Origin: an uncultured Candidatus Saccharibacteria bacterium
Lineage (GTDB): Bacteria; Patescibacteriota; Saccharimonadia; Saccharimonadales; Saccharimonadaceae
Assembly (NCBI GenBank): GCA_945873065.1
Contig: CAMCBN010000006.1
Coordinates: 26,743-90,742 of the forward strand
Reading direction: 5' to 3'
DNA: 64,000 nt
Shown: positions 34,466 through 43,710 of the stretch, piece after piece
Layout: every line of letters starts with the position of its first letter
How positions within the stretch are numbered: the first letter of the stretch is position 1
Notes under the pieces: model-generated
Database searches by the model: none
What the model saw: only the letters and a program-made list of their open reading frames with translations
Told to the model about the DNA's origin: nothing
Translations under genes and position numbers: made by a program

Positions 34466-35407
34466 TCACTCACTTCTCTTTGGTGGCTCAACTGTAGCGG
34501 TAACACCCTTCTCTAGATCACGACAAGTTAGACCCTGGAAAATCGAACGAAAATCGACTTTTGTACCTGTTTTGCCCTTATACAAACTACAGACTAACGT
34601 TTCACTCTGTCTTACATTGAAGAAATTCCATCGACCATCTGGTAACTGATAAAACATCGCTATCCCCAAAGGTGTGTACGCGTGTGGCAACACACTACCG
34701 ACTGGTATCTCGGCCAATTTATACCCTGCAAGCTTGCTATCACGCACCGACATCGTGCCAACTATACCGATGTCATAACTTGATGAAGCAGCTGGAGAAT
34801 AGGCATTAAATAGTGGCAACTGATGCTTCGCTAGTGCTGTGTAGTCGTCGTCGTCCAAGCATTTAAACTCGACGAAACGCGTTTCCAGTTTTTTGGGATC
34901 AACAGGGGTATTCTTGATCTGGCAAGTGACATCATCATTTGAACGTGTAAAGTCGGCTAGATACTCGGTGTCTTTCTCACCATCTTTGACTACTGTACGA
35001 GTGAACTGGTCGTACTCTAACATATGCTCTAATGATGCTACATTACGCGTCGCCTCGGCTTTCGGTAGGGTCGCGGCGGCGTTCTTCGTAGCAGCGGGGT
35101 CAGTCGCTACAGAGTAAAAACGTTGTCCTTTTGCCTTGACTGGTATAGATAATGACGTTTTAGCTGACTCTGTACCCTTAAAATACTCCTTAGCACGCGC
35201 TAAAACTTTGGCAGCAGTCAGCTTTTCGCGCGGTTCATTCGACTGTTTCGTTTGTTGTGTTGGTTGTTCAATATGTTTCGGCTGAGCGATAATAAACACC
35301 ACTACCGCTGTAAGGCCGATCACGACAAAAGCGCCTATAGCCAATAAGAGAGCGAGACGCTGTGGAGTAAGCGATGATTTTTTCGTAGTCTTGGGTGTAT
35401 GTGTCAT
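34466..35407 (-). CDS. Unknown single-pass membrane protein, 313 aa
   Basis: I do not recognise this family. A short basic cytoplasmic N-terminus precedes one transmembrane helix (about 19-41) and a Gln/Lys-rich linker (about 42-65). The remainder appears to be an extracytoplasmic globular domain with four Cys (CQIKN, FKCLDDDD, LVCSLYKG, LTCRDLEK), possibly forming two disulfides. It sits between the pilin gene and rpoC with its own predicted leaderless promoter. Confidence 0.8.
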   Translation of the reverse strand: MTHTPKTTKKSSLTPQRLALLLAIGAFVVIGLTAVVVFIIAQPKHIEQPTQQTKQSNEPREKLTAAKVLARAKEYFKGTESAKTSLSIPVKAKGQRFYSVATDPAATKNAAATLPKAEATRNVASLEHMLEYDQFTRTVVKDGEKDTEYLADFTRSNDDVTCQIKNTPVDPKKLETRFVEFKCLDDDDYTALAKHQLPLFNAYSPAASSSYDIGIVGTMSVRDSKLAGYKLAEIPVGSVLPHAYTPLGIAMFYQLPDGRWNFFNVRQSETLVCSLYKGKTGTKVDFRSIFQGLTCRDLEKGVTATVEPPKRSE

Positions 35408-35413
35408 ACCTCT

Positions 35414-35419
35414 AGTATA
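35414..35419 (-). promoter_or_regulatory. -10 box for leaderless membrane-protein mRNA
   Basis: TATACT on the minus strand ends 6 nt before the ATG at 35407. AGAGGT in the gap looks like a Shine-Dalgarno but is too close to the start and would not be transcribed. Confidence 0.55.
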
Positions 35420-35450
35420 CCATTGATTTATTCAGTCGAGCATAAGCAAA

Positions 35451-35478
35451 ACCACTGGCCCCTACACGAACCAGTGGT
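35451..35478 (-). terminator. Terminator of rpoBC
   Basis: ACCACTGG and CCAGTGGT (8-bp stem, 12-nt loop) followed on the minus strand by TTTTGC. Confidence 0.75.
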
Positions 35479-35503
35479 CTATCCGAGAACTTAGACGGTT
35501 TGG

Positions 35504-38500
35504 CTATACAGCTTGACCATCGTCGTCGACACCAATCTCTGGGTCAGCAGCATCGGTCACAGCTTCTACCTCGTCTTCATTAATATTGTCATCAAGGTCA
35601 TCCTCGAGAGACAACGGATGAACCCCTGTCCCAACTGGCACCTTATTACCGATAATAACATTTTCTTTCAGTCCCTTCAGATGATCAGCCCGGCCACTGG
35701 TTGCGGCGTTGATCAGCACACGTGTAGTGTCTTGGAATGATGCAGCTGACAACCAGCTGTCACTCCAGATACTAACTTTGGTGATACCAAGCAGCAACTG
35801 CGAATACTGAGCTGGGTTTTTGTCTTCGGCAACTAATTTCTTATTTGCCTCGACCACCGCTGCTTTCGACAGGATGTCGCCCATTACGAATTCACTATCA
35901 CCTGGATCTTCGATTTGAACCCGACTAAACATCTGTCGCACGATGATCTCAAGGTGCTTACCAGCCACATCTTGACCCTGTGCAGCGTAAATACGCAACA
36001 CCTCATTTATGATGTATCGCTGAGTCGCTTCAGTACCTTTGAGACGCATCAAATCATGCAGATTGAGCGACCCCAGCGTCAAGCGATCACCCGGCTCGAT
36101 GATATCTCCTGGCTTGACGACTAAATGCATCGTACCAGGGATCTCATACCGTACTGGTGAAGTTGCATTACCAGCCAACGCTAATGTATCGCCAGCTAGC
36201 TCGACCACACCATCAAACGGTGCCATCAACGGTTTTGTGCCATCTCGGAGAGATGCTATCACATCACCAACTTTAACACTACTGCCTGATTGGACCATGA
36301 TCATACGACCCTCAAGTGGCAACCGTTCAACCTTGCCAGCTTGTGGCGTCACCTGCACGATATACTTCTTACCATCTTCCCAAATGTCAACCACACCAGC
36401 TACCTCTGTAACGTATGCTTGGCCCTTTGGATTTCGCGCCTCAAACAACTCCTCAACACGCGGCAAACCTTGAGTGATATCACTACCACCCACACCAGAA
36501 CTGTGGAAGGTATTCAGTGTCAACTGAGTACCCGGCTCACCAACTGACTGCGCAGCGATCACACCAACTGGCTGAGCCCCCTCAATAAGGCTTCCGGTTG
36601 CCATATCAATACCATAACTCTTGCGCGGTATACCGTTAAGATTATTTGTCGATAAGACTGACTGAATGCGTACTTCGTCAATCGACTGATCAGCCTCGAT
36701 CGCATCAGCAATCTCACGCGTAATCAGTTGATCTCTACCAACATGGCCAGGTACTGCCTCGGCCGTGTAGCGACCAAACAGCCTATTGCCAAACTCGATC
36801 ATCGTTTCTTCTGTCTCGCTACGATAAATCGTGAAACCATCGTCGTCGCCCTCTTCATCTTCCACTGTAAAGACGTCTTGCGACACATCTACCAAACGAC
36901 GCGTTAGATAACCTGAGTCGGCTGTCTTTAGTGCGGTATCAATCAATCCCTTACGAGCACCACGTGTTGCCACGAAAGCCTCTAGGCTAGATAAACCACG
37001 CTTGAAGTTACTACGAACTGGCAGCTCAATCTCTCGGTTCGAAGCGTCCACCTGAATACCGATCATCGCACTAGCCAGCTTAATATTATTAACACTACCA
37101 CGAGCACCAGAGTTGACCATAGTCGCTACCGATGTGTCCATATGAGCAAGCTGGCCACGCAAAAAGTCTTCCACCTTACGGTCGACATTACGCCAGTTGT
37201 TGACAGTCAGTGTATAGCGCTCATCTTCAGTGATAAGCCCTTGATCGAGTTGCTCAGAGATAGCCGCCGAACGCTGGTCTCCTTCTGCCACGAAATCGGC
37301 AATTTCATCAAAACTAAGGTAATCTTCCATACCAGTCGATACCGCAGCTGTCGTAGCAAAGCGGAAAGCCAAGCCCTTCATACGGTCAGCAGTAATAGCC
37401 GTTTCAGCTGCGCCATAGCGATCAAAAATCTGTCCCAAGACTCGTTTAAGCTCCTTCTTGGTTTGGACATTGTTATTGTATGGAAAATCATCTGGCAGAA
37501 TCTCGTTAAAGAATACTCGCCCTAATGTCGTATTGCGGATCTCGCCTTTTGCACGAATACGGATTGGGCTCTGTAGGTGGAGCTTACCCATGTCATACGC
37601 AATCTCTGCATCACGACTATTAGCAAACACTGCCACTGTATCAGTCTGTGCCGATGGCTTTTCATACGTCAAGTAATAGTTGCCAAGCACAACATCCTGA
37701 TCGATACTCAATACTGGACTACCATCGGCTGGCTTCAACAGGTTATTAACCGCGCTCATCAACTCACGAGCCTCAGCTTGAGCCTCATCACTCAACGGCA
37801 AATGGACAGCCATCTGGTCACCATCGTAGTCAGCGTTAAATCCATTAGCTACTAGCGGATGTAGTTGGATAGCTTTACCCTCGACCAGTTTTGGCTGGAA
37901 GGCCTGTATACTCAAGCGGTGCAGTGATGGTGCACGGTTTAATAGCACATATTTACCCTTTACCACCTCATCAAGTGCGTCCCAAACGACTGCTTCACCA
38001 GCTTCGATCAATCGTGTAGCGCTGCGGATATTATGTGCGTACTCATTACGAATCAGCCAGCTAATCACGAATGGCTTGAATAGTTCTATCGCCATTTGTT
38101 TTGGCAAACCGCACTGATTGATCTTCAGTTTTGGGCCAACCACGATCACCGAACGACCAGAGTAATCGACACGTTTCCCTAGTAAGTTCTGGCGGAAACG
38201 ACCTTGTTTACCTTTGAGCGTGTCACTGATGCTCTTGAGTCGGCGCCTACCTCCAGCCGCATTGACCGCCCGACCGCCACGAGCAGCTGAGTTATCTATC
38301 AAGCTATCCACCGCTTCTTGTAGCATGCGCCTTTCATTACGCTTGATCACCTCTGGTGCGTTCAACTCGATCAGCTTTTTCAAACGATTATTTCGGTTAA
38401 TCACACGCCGATACAAATCATTCAGATCGCTGGTAGCAAACCGTCCACCGCTTAGAGCCAACATTGGTCGAAGATCTGGTGGAATCACTGGCAGCACTGT

Positions 38501-39385
38501 CATGCAAAGACTCGATGGCTTAATACCAGCTGCCTGCATTCCTTCTAGTACCTTCAATCGCTTAAGAATTTTCTTTTCACGCTGCCCCTTAGCAGTCTCG
38601 GCTTCTTCTTGTAGTTGTGCTATCAATGTCTCAAGGTCAATCTCATCTAACATGCGCTTGAGAGCTTCACCACCCATGCCGACCTCGACAAGCTCTTCGT
38701 ATTCTTCTGGTAAGTTGCCGTAGTCGGTCTCACTCAATAGTGCGCCTTTTTGTAAACTATCAAGTTGGGTTTTCTTGTTATTATATGTGCCTTCTAGCTC
38801 CTCATATTCACGTGTCTGTTGCTCGGCCAACGCTTTGATATCTGCGCCATCAGCCTGCGCTGCATTTTCGTAGCGTAACTTGATCGCTGCGCGCGCTGCT
38901 TCAGTTTCGGCCTCGAGATCAGCCAAATACTGATCACGTGTGGCTGTATCGACATCGAGAATCACATATTTCGCGAAATAAGCGATTAGTTCCAGATTTC
39001 GTACAGTCATACCAAGCAACAAACTCATAGCACTTGGTGTGCCACGCATAAACCAGATGTGCGCAACTGGCGTAGCTAACGAGATATGCCCCATCCTTTC
39101 GCGACGAACGATAGACTTTGTGACCAACTCACCGTTCTTGTCGACTGCAGCCTCGCGACTGCGCACCCCTTTGAGCTTGTTATCATGAGGGTTAATATCC
39201 TTGACAGGACCAAAAATCCGCTCACAAAACAACCCATCACGCTCTGGTTTTTGTGTTCGATAATTTATCGTCTCTGGCTTAGTGACTTCGCCGTAGCTCC
39301 ACCGTAGGATATCTTCGGGGCTCGCGACAGCCAAACGCACTGCATCAAAATTGTTAATGTCGTGGTCTGGTACTACGTGTGACAT
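35504..39385 (-). CDS. rpoC: RNA polymerase beta' subunit lacking both zinc sites
   Basis: The 1,293-aa protein has the catalytic GFNADYDGDQMAVH (metal A site; Tyr replaces the usual Phe), the bridge-helix/trigger-loop region and the C-terminal QSVGEPGTQLTLNTFHSSG. The N-terminal Zn1 site, normally four Cys in the stretch after GLFCERIFGPVKD, reads INPHDNKLKG..DKNGELVT. The Zn2 Cys positions are also replaced (VEDEEGDDDG and STNNLNGIPRKSYG). Only three Cys occur in the whole chain, none in zinc ligand positions. A coiled-coil insertion (about 165-215) is Glu/Ala-rich. It overlaps the rpoB stop by one base (TAATG). Confidence 0.97.
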   Translation of the reverse strand: MSHVVPDHDINNFDAVRLAVASPEDILRWSYGEVTKPETINYRTQKPERDGLFCERIFGPVKDINPHDNKLKGVRSREAAVDKNGELVTKSIVRRERMGHISLATPVAHIWFMRGTPSAMSLLLGMTVRNLELIAYFAKYVILDVDTATRDQYLADLEAETEAARAAIKLRYENAAQADGADIKALAEQQTREYEELEGTYNNKKTQLDSLQKGALLSETDYGNLPEEYEELVEVGMGGEALKRMLDEIDLETLIAQLQEEAETAKGQREKKILKRLKVLEGMQAAGIKPSSLCMTVLPVIPPDLRPMLALSGGRFATSDLNDLYRRVINRNNRLKKLIELNAPEVIKRNERRMLQEAVDSLIDNSAARGGRAVNAAGGRRRLKSISDTLKGKQGRFRQNLLGKRVDYSGRSVIVVGPKLKINQCGLPKQMAIELFKPFVISWLIRNEYAHNIRSATRLIEAGEAVVWDALDEVVKGKYVLLNRAPSLHRLSIQAFQPKLVEGKAIQLHPLVANGFNADYDGDQMAVHLPLSDEAQAEARELMSAVNNLLKPADGSPVLSIDQDVVLGNYYLTYEKPSAQTDTVAVFANSRDAEIAYDMGKLHLQSPIRIRAKGEIRNTTLGRVFFNEILPDDFPYNNNVQTKKELKRVLGQIFDRYGAAETAITADRMKGLAFRFATTAAVSTGMEDYLSFDEIADFVAEGDQRSAAISEQLDQGLITEDERYTLTVNNWRNVDRKVEDFLRGQLAHMDTSVATMVNSGARGSVNNIKLASAMIGIQVDASNREIELPVRSNFKRGLSSLEAFVATRGARKGLIDTALKTADSGYLTRRLVDVSQDVFTVEDEEGDDDGFTIYRSETEETMIEFGNRLFGRYTAEAVPGHVGRDQLITREIADAIEADQSIDEVRIQSVLSTNNLNGIPRKSYGIDMATGSLIEGAQPVGVIAAQSVGEPGTQLTLNTFHSSGVGGSDITQGLPRVEELFEARNPKGQAYVTEVAGVVDIWEDGKKYIVQVTPQAGKVERLPLEGRMIMVQSGSSVKVGDVIASLRDGTKPLMAPFDGVVELAGDTLALAGNATSPVRYEIPGTMHLVVKPGDIIEPGDRLTLGSLNLHDLMRLKGTEATQRYIINEVLRIYAAQGQDVAGKHLEIIVRQMFSRVQIEDPGDSEFVMGDILSKAAVVEANKKLVAEDKNPAQYSQLLLGITKVSIWSDSWLSAASFQDTTRVLINAATSGRADHLKGLKENVIIGNKVPVGTGVHPLSLEDDLDDNINEDEVEAVTDAADPEIGVDDDGQAV

Positions 39386-42300
39386 TAGGCTTCCTCCTCT
39401 ACTGTTTCTATTGCATCGGCATCCTGGATCGACATGCCGTTATTACCTTCAATTTCGCCGATGTTGTCTGATTCATCAAGGTAAGTCTCGGCATTATCGT
39501 CGACAGGGACCGTCTTGTCTTCTGGGCCAGCTGCCGCAATAACGTGCTCAGCATCGACAAGTTCATCTGACTCATTTATCAGATCGACTCTCAAGCCTAA
39601 CCCCTGCAATTCTTTTACAAGCACGTTGAAGCTCTCTGGCAATTTCGGACCAGCAATTGGTTCATTCTTAATAATCGCCTCGTACGCCTTAGCACGCCCA
39701 TAGACATCATCCGATTTGATCGTCAACATTTCTTGTAATGTAGTCGCTGCACCATACGCTTCAAGTGCCCACACCTCCATCTCACCAAGACGCTGACCTC
39801 CATTTTGCGCCTTACCACCGAGTGGCTGCTGTGTCACTGTAGTGTATGGACCAGTACTTCGAGCATGGATCTTGTCACTAACCATATGGTGTAACTTGAT
39901 CATGTGCATGATACCGACTGTAGTTCGCTCTTCAAACGGCTCACCGCTCAACCCATCGTATAGCTGACTCTTACCATCACGGGCGATACCTGCCTTTTCA
40001 AGTTCGTCGCTAATCACATCAGATGGCACGCCGTTGAATGGTGGTGTTGCTACCTTGTATCCCAATGCCCGAGCAGCCATACCAAGATGCGTCTCAAACA
40101 ACTGTCCTAAATTCATACGGCTTGGCACACCAAGTGGGTTAAGGATGACATCGACCGGTGTTCCGTCTGCCAAATACGGCATATCCTCGACTGGCATAAC
40201 TCGAGCACATACACCCTTGTTACCATGTCGGCCGGCCACCTTATCGCCAACACCGATCTTACGTAACTGCGCGACAAAAATCTGAATCTGCATCAAAACG
40301 CCAGTCTTCAACTCGTGCCCATTCTCGCTGCTAAACACCTTGACGCCAACTACCTTACCACCACCAGCATTATTCATACGCTGCGAGGTATCGCGTACAT
40401 CCTTGGCCTTTTCGCCAAAAATCGCACGCAACAGTCGCTCTTCACTAGAAAGCTCCTGCTCACCCTTTGGTGTAATTTTTCCGACCAGAACATCGCCCGC
40501 CTTGACTTCCGAGCCAACCTGTACGATACCGTTTTCGTCTAAATGACGTAAACTATCCTCAGATACATTCGGAATGTCACGCGTGACAATCTCTGGACCA
40601 AGCTTGGTTTCACGTACTTCAACAGTGTAGTCTTTGATGTTGATGCTAGTCAAAGTATCGTCTTCAACAAGACGACGACTCAAAATCACGGCATCGTCCA
40701 TATTGTAGCCACCCCAAGGCATGAAGGCTACCAGCAAATCTTTTCCAAGTGCAAGCTCGCCATCGGCAATTGAAGCTCCCTCGATCAACGTATCGCCTTT
40801 TGCGACCACATCACCACGGTTCACGTGCACTTTTTGGTTGATACAGCGATCATCGTTACTTTTAGCGAAGTGGATTAAATCGTACCGTTTCGTACCATCA
40901 GCATAGCGAACTTCAACAGCTTCAGCGTCAGCACGAACAACTTCACCATCAGCTTCCGCTACAATCAGCTGACTCGAATTTAATGCCACCTCATGCTCAA
41001 TCCCTGTTCCTACTGTCGGTGACTGCGGCTGTAATAATGGCACCGCCTGACGTTGCATGTTCGAACCAGTCAAACTGCGGTCGATACGGTTTTTCTCGAT
41101 AAATGGCACCAGGCTAGCTGTCGAGCCAAGAATCTGCTTGTGCGCTGCATCCATGTAAGTGACCTCACTGGCGTCGACTTGCCCTGGCTGTAGGAATTTG
41201 CGAGCACTAACACGATCACGTACGAATGTACCATCCTCGTTCAATCGCGCTCCAGCATCGGCGATCACCTCTGTAACTTCTTGTGAAGCATCAAGATAGA
41301 CAATCTCGTCAGTCACTCTGCCATCGACCACCCTTAGGTATGGTGTTTCAATAAACCCGTATTCGTTAATACGAGCATAAGTGGCGAGATTAAGTACCAG
41401 GCCAATGTTCGCACCTTCTGGTGTCTCCACTGAACAGATACGACCATAGTGGGTCGAGTGAGCGTCACGCACCTCGAACCCAGCTCGCTCACGGCTCAAA
41501 CCACCAGGTCCCATTGAACTCAAGCGACGCTTGTGGCTCAACTCCGACAACGGATTCACCTCGTCAAGCAACTGGCTCAACTGGCTACTAGCAAAAAACT
41601 CACGTACCGCCGCTACCACCGGACGAGCATTGATCAATGAACTCGGTGTCACTGTTTCGAGGTCGCTCGTACTCATGCGATCTATAGCGTTGCGCTGCAT
41701 ACGAAGCATACCTACACGGAATTGCCGAGCCACCAACTCGCCGACCAACTTCACCCGACGGTTACTAAGCGAATCAATGTCATCAGCTGGCTCTTGCGTA
41801 TTATTCAAACGAATAATTTCACGGATTACACCGACCAAATCGCTCATCTGCAGCGTACGATACTCGGTAGTGTTCGGCAAATCGACCCCAAGTCGCTGAT
41901 TAATCTTATAACGACCGACTCGACTGTAGTCGAATCGTTTAAAGTCGAAAAACATCCGCTCAATCATCTGGCGCGCACTATCTACCGTAGCGAGATCACC
42001 AGGGCGCAACCTACGGAATACCTCGATCAATGCTTCGTTTATACCGTGAGCTGGATCTTTTTCCAAAGTAGCCTCAATGTACTTCACTTCACCAGTATCG
42101 ATATCAGCAAATGCCTCACGAATATCTGATACCTTACTCATACCAAGTGCTCGCAGTAGTGTGGTCGCAGCAATCTTGCGACGTCGATCAATCTTAACGT
42201 AAATCACCCCTGATGGGCTCGTCTCAAACTCAAGCCACGCCCCACGGCCTGGGATCATCTTGGCGCCGTATAGATTGCGCCCTGCCACACGATCTGCACT

Positions 42301-42738
42301 AAAGAGTACACCAGCACTACGAATCAGCTGGCTAACTACCACACGCTCTGTACCATTGATAATAAACGTAGCACGATCTGTCATCCAGGGGTAATCCCCC
42401 ATATAGATGTCCTGTTCTTTTACTTCACCAGTAGTCTTGTTGATCAGCTCCACTTTAGCCTGCAATGGAACGTCAAAAGTCAAGTTGTTCTCTTTAGCGA
42501 ACTTCTCTGTATACTTTAGCTCACCAAACTTGTAGTCTTTAAAACGTAGTTCGAGCTTTTGGCCAGTAAAATCTTCGATAGGATTAATCTCGGCAAATAT
42601 CTCGCTTAAGCCAGTCTCAACAAAATCCTGCCAAGATTTCTTTTGATGAATCAACAGATCTGGCACCGCCAACGCCGTGTCGTTATCTGTAAAGAACACG
42701 CGCGACGGAGTAGTTGCTGCCGATGTCGATTTAGGCAT
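39385..42738 (-). CDS. rpoB: RNA polymerase beta subunit
   Basis: The 1,117-aa protein starts at MPKSTSA, preceded by GGAGGAGTGAAT; the ORF-track start adds 15 unlikely residues. Landmarks include the rifampicin region (NPLSELSHKRRLSSMGPGGL), KIGVGDKVAGRHGNKGV and the C-terminal GKAQNGGQRLGEMEVWALEAYGA. It is compact compared with E. coli (1,342 aa), lacking the large lineage-specific insertions. The rpoBC operon stands alone, without rplJL upstream. Confidence 0.98.
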   Translation of the reverse strand: MPKSTSAATTPSRVFFTDNDTALAVPDLLIHQKKSWQDFVETGLSEIFAEINPIEDFTGQKLELRFKDYKFGELKYTEKFAKENNLTFDVPLQAKVELINKTTGEVKEQDIYMGDYPWMTDRATFIINGTERVVVSQLIRSAGVLFSADRVAGRNLYGAKMIPGRGAWLEFETSPSGVIYVKIDRRRKIAATTLLRALGMSKVSDIREAFADIDTGEVKYIEATLEKDPAHGINEALIEVFRRLRPGDLATVDSARQMIERMFFDFKRFDYSRVGRYKINQRLGVDLPNTTEYRTLQMSDLVGVIREIIRLNNTQEPADDIDSLSNRRVKLVGELVARQFRVGMLRMQRNAIDRMSTSDLETVTPSSLINARPVVAAVREFFASSQLSQLLDEVNPLSELSHKRRLSSMGPGGLSRERAGFEVRDAHSTHYGRICSVETPEGANIGLVLNLATYARINEYGFIETPYLRVVDGRVTDEIVYLDASQEVTEVIADAGARLNEDGTFVRDRVSARKFLQPGQVDASEVTYMDAAHKQILGSTASLVPFIEKNRIDRSLTGSNMQRQAVPLLQPQSPTVGTGIEHEVALNSSQLIVAEADGEVVRADAEAVEVRYADGTKRYDLIHFAKSNDDRCINQKVHVNRGDVVAKGDTLIEGASIADGELALGKDLLVAFMPWGGYNMDDAVILSRRLVEDDTLTSINIKDYTVEVRETKLGPEIVTRDIPNVSEDSLRHLDENGIVQVGSEVKAGDVLVGKITPKGEQELSSEERLLRAIFGEKAKDVRDTSQRMNNAGGGKVVGVKVFSSENGHELKTGVLMQIQIFVAQLRKIGVGDKVAGRHGNKGVCARVMPVEDMPYLADGTPVDVILNPLGVPSRMNLGQLFETHLGMAARALGYKVATPPFNGVPSDVISDELEKAGIARDGKSQLYDGLSGEPFEERTTVGIMHMIKLHHMVSDKIHARSTGPYTTVTQQPLGGKAQNGGQRLGEMEVWALEAYGAATTLQEMLTIKSDDVYGRAKAYEAIIKNEPIAGPKLPESFNVLVKELQGLGLRVDLINESDELVDAEHVIAAAGPEDKTVPVDDNAETYLDESDNIGEIEGNNGMSIQDADAIETVEEEA

Positions 42739-42918
42739 ATTCACTCCTCCACTCCTTAGTATTGATTTAATTTTATACAGCACAAGAGGCGCTCTCTACC
42801 TCTGTCCTTATCGTGTGGCACCCGAAGCTTTTCTCGATATAGACATTCTGCATACGAAAACGCCGCGCCACCAGCGCAGTATACACCTAACCCACATCAC
42901 ACAATCTTCATTGCCCCT

Positions 42919-42948
42919 AGCATAGCGTATACCACTAGGTGATGTCAA
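42919..42948 (-). promoter_or_regulatory. Promoter of rpoBC
   Basis: TTGACA (42948-42943), 18 bp and TATGCT (42924-42919) on the minus strand. The leader to rpoB is about 170 nt; I see no clear ribosomal-protein or attenuator structure in it. Confidence 0.65.
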
Positions 42949-42975
42949 GAATTTTTAGTGCAAAATCACACCTAG

Positions 42976-43629
42976 CTAGCTTTTGCTGGTCTTTTTGCGA
43001 GAAGTATGAGTTTGGGCCTGTTTCTTCGCTGAGACATCACCACCTATCACTTCATCTGCCAGACCATACTTTACTGCATCTGCAGCACTCAGCCAGTAAT
43101 CACGCTCCATATCAGCCTTCACCTTATCTAGTGTCTGACCAGTATTTGCCGCCATAATACCTGCCAAACGTTCTTTCAGCTCGACCGCCTCACGCAAACT
43201 AATTTCTTGATCGGTGACCTTACCTTGGGTGCCACTTGATGGCTGATGAATCATCACGCGAGCATTCGGTAACACAAATCGTTTGCCTTTTGCCCCGCTA
43301 CTGAGTAGAAACGCTCCCATGCTAGCCTGCAAACCGACACCAATTGTCTGAACATCTGGCTTTATATACTGCATCGTGTCGTAAATCGCTAACCCATCAT
43401 AAACACTACCACCTGGGCTATTGATGTACAGTTGGATATCTCTTTCTGGGTTCTCGTTGGCTAAATGGAGAAGCTGCGCTACTACTACATTGGCGGTCAT
43501 TTCATTGACTTCTTCACCAAGAAAAATAATCCGATCCTCTAGTAAACGAGAGTAAATATCATAACCACGTTCGCCATCACGCGTGCGAACGACAACATTA
43601 GGCACAAGATAATCATTCGGTTTCATCAT
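42976..43629 (-). CDS. clpP: ATP-dependent Clp protease proteolytic subunit
   Basis: The 217-aa protein has the ClpP triad: Ser103 in [14 protein letters not shown], His128 in [10 protein letters not shown] and Asp177 in [10 protein letters not shown]. The N-terminal loop and handle helix are intact, with a basic C-terminal extension of about 20 residues ([16 protein letters not shown]). It degrades proteins fed by ClpX or ClpC. A perfect CIRCE operator overlaps its promoter, so HrcA regulation is expected, and the -10 position predicts a leaderless mRNA. Confidence 0.96.
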   Translation of the reverse strand: MMKPNDYLVPNVVVRTRDGERGYDIYSRLLEDRIIFLGEEVNEMTANVVVAQLLHLANENPERDIQLYINSPGGSVYDGLAIYDTMQYIKPDVQTIGVGLQASMGAFLLSSGAKGKRFVLPNARVMIHQPSSGTQGKVTDQEISLREAVELKERLAGIMAANTGQTLDKVKADMERDYWLSAADAVKYGLADEVIGGDVSAKKQAQTHTSRKKTSKS

Positions 43630-43635
43630 ATGTTC

Positions 43636-43664
43636 ATTGTAGCGAGATAATTAGCACTCGTCAA
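43636..43664 (-). promoter_or_regulatory. Promoter of clpP (leaderless, CIRCE-overlapped)
   Basis: TTGACG (43664-43659), exactly 17 bp and TACAAT (43641-43636) on the minus strand, then six bases to the ATG. The -35 box lies inside the CIRCE spacer. Confidence 0.8.
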
Positions 43665-43677
43665 GTGGGAGTGCTAA
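43651..43677 (-). promoter_or_regulatory. CIRCE operator (HrcA binding site)
   Basis: TTAGCACTC, nine bases, GAGTGCTAA is a perfect match to the CIRCE consensus bound by the heat-shock repressor HrcA. It covers the -35 element and spacer of the clpP promoter, so bound repressor would block RNA polymerase. Confidence 0.95.
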
Positions 43678-43710
43678 TTTTATCTATCCGACCAATGACT
43701 AAAACGTAAA

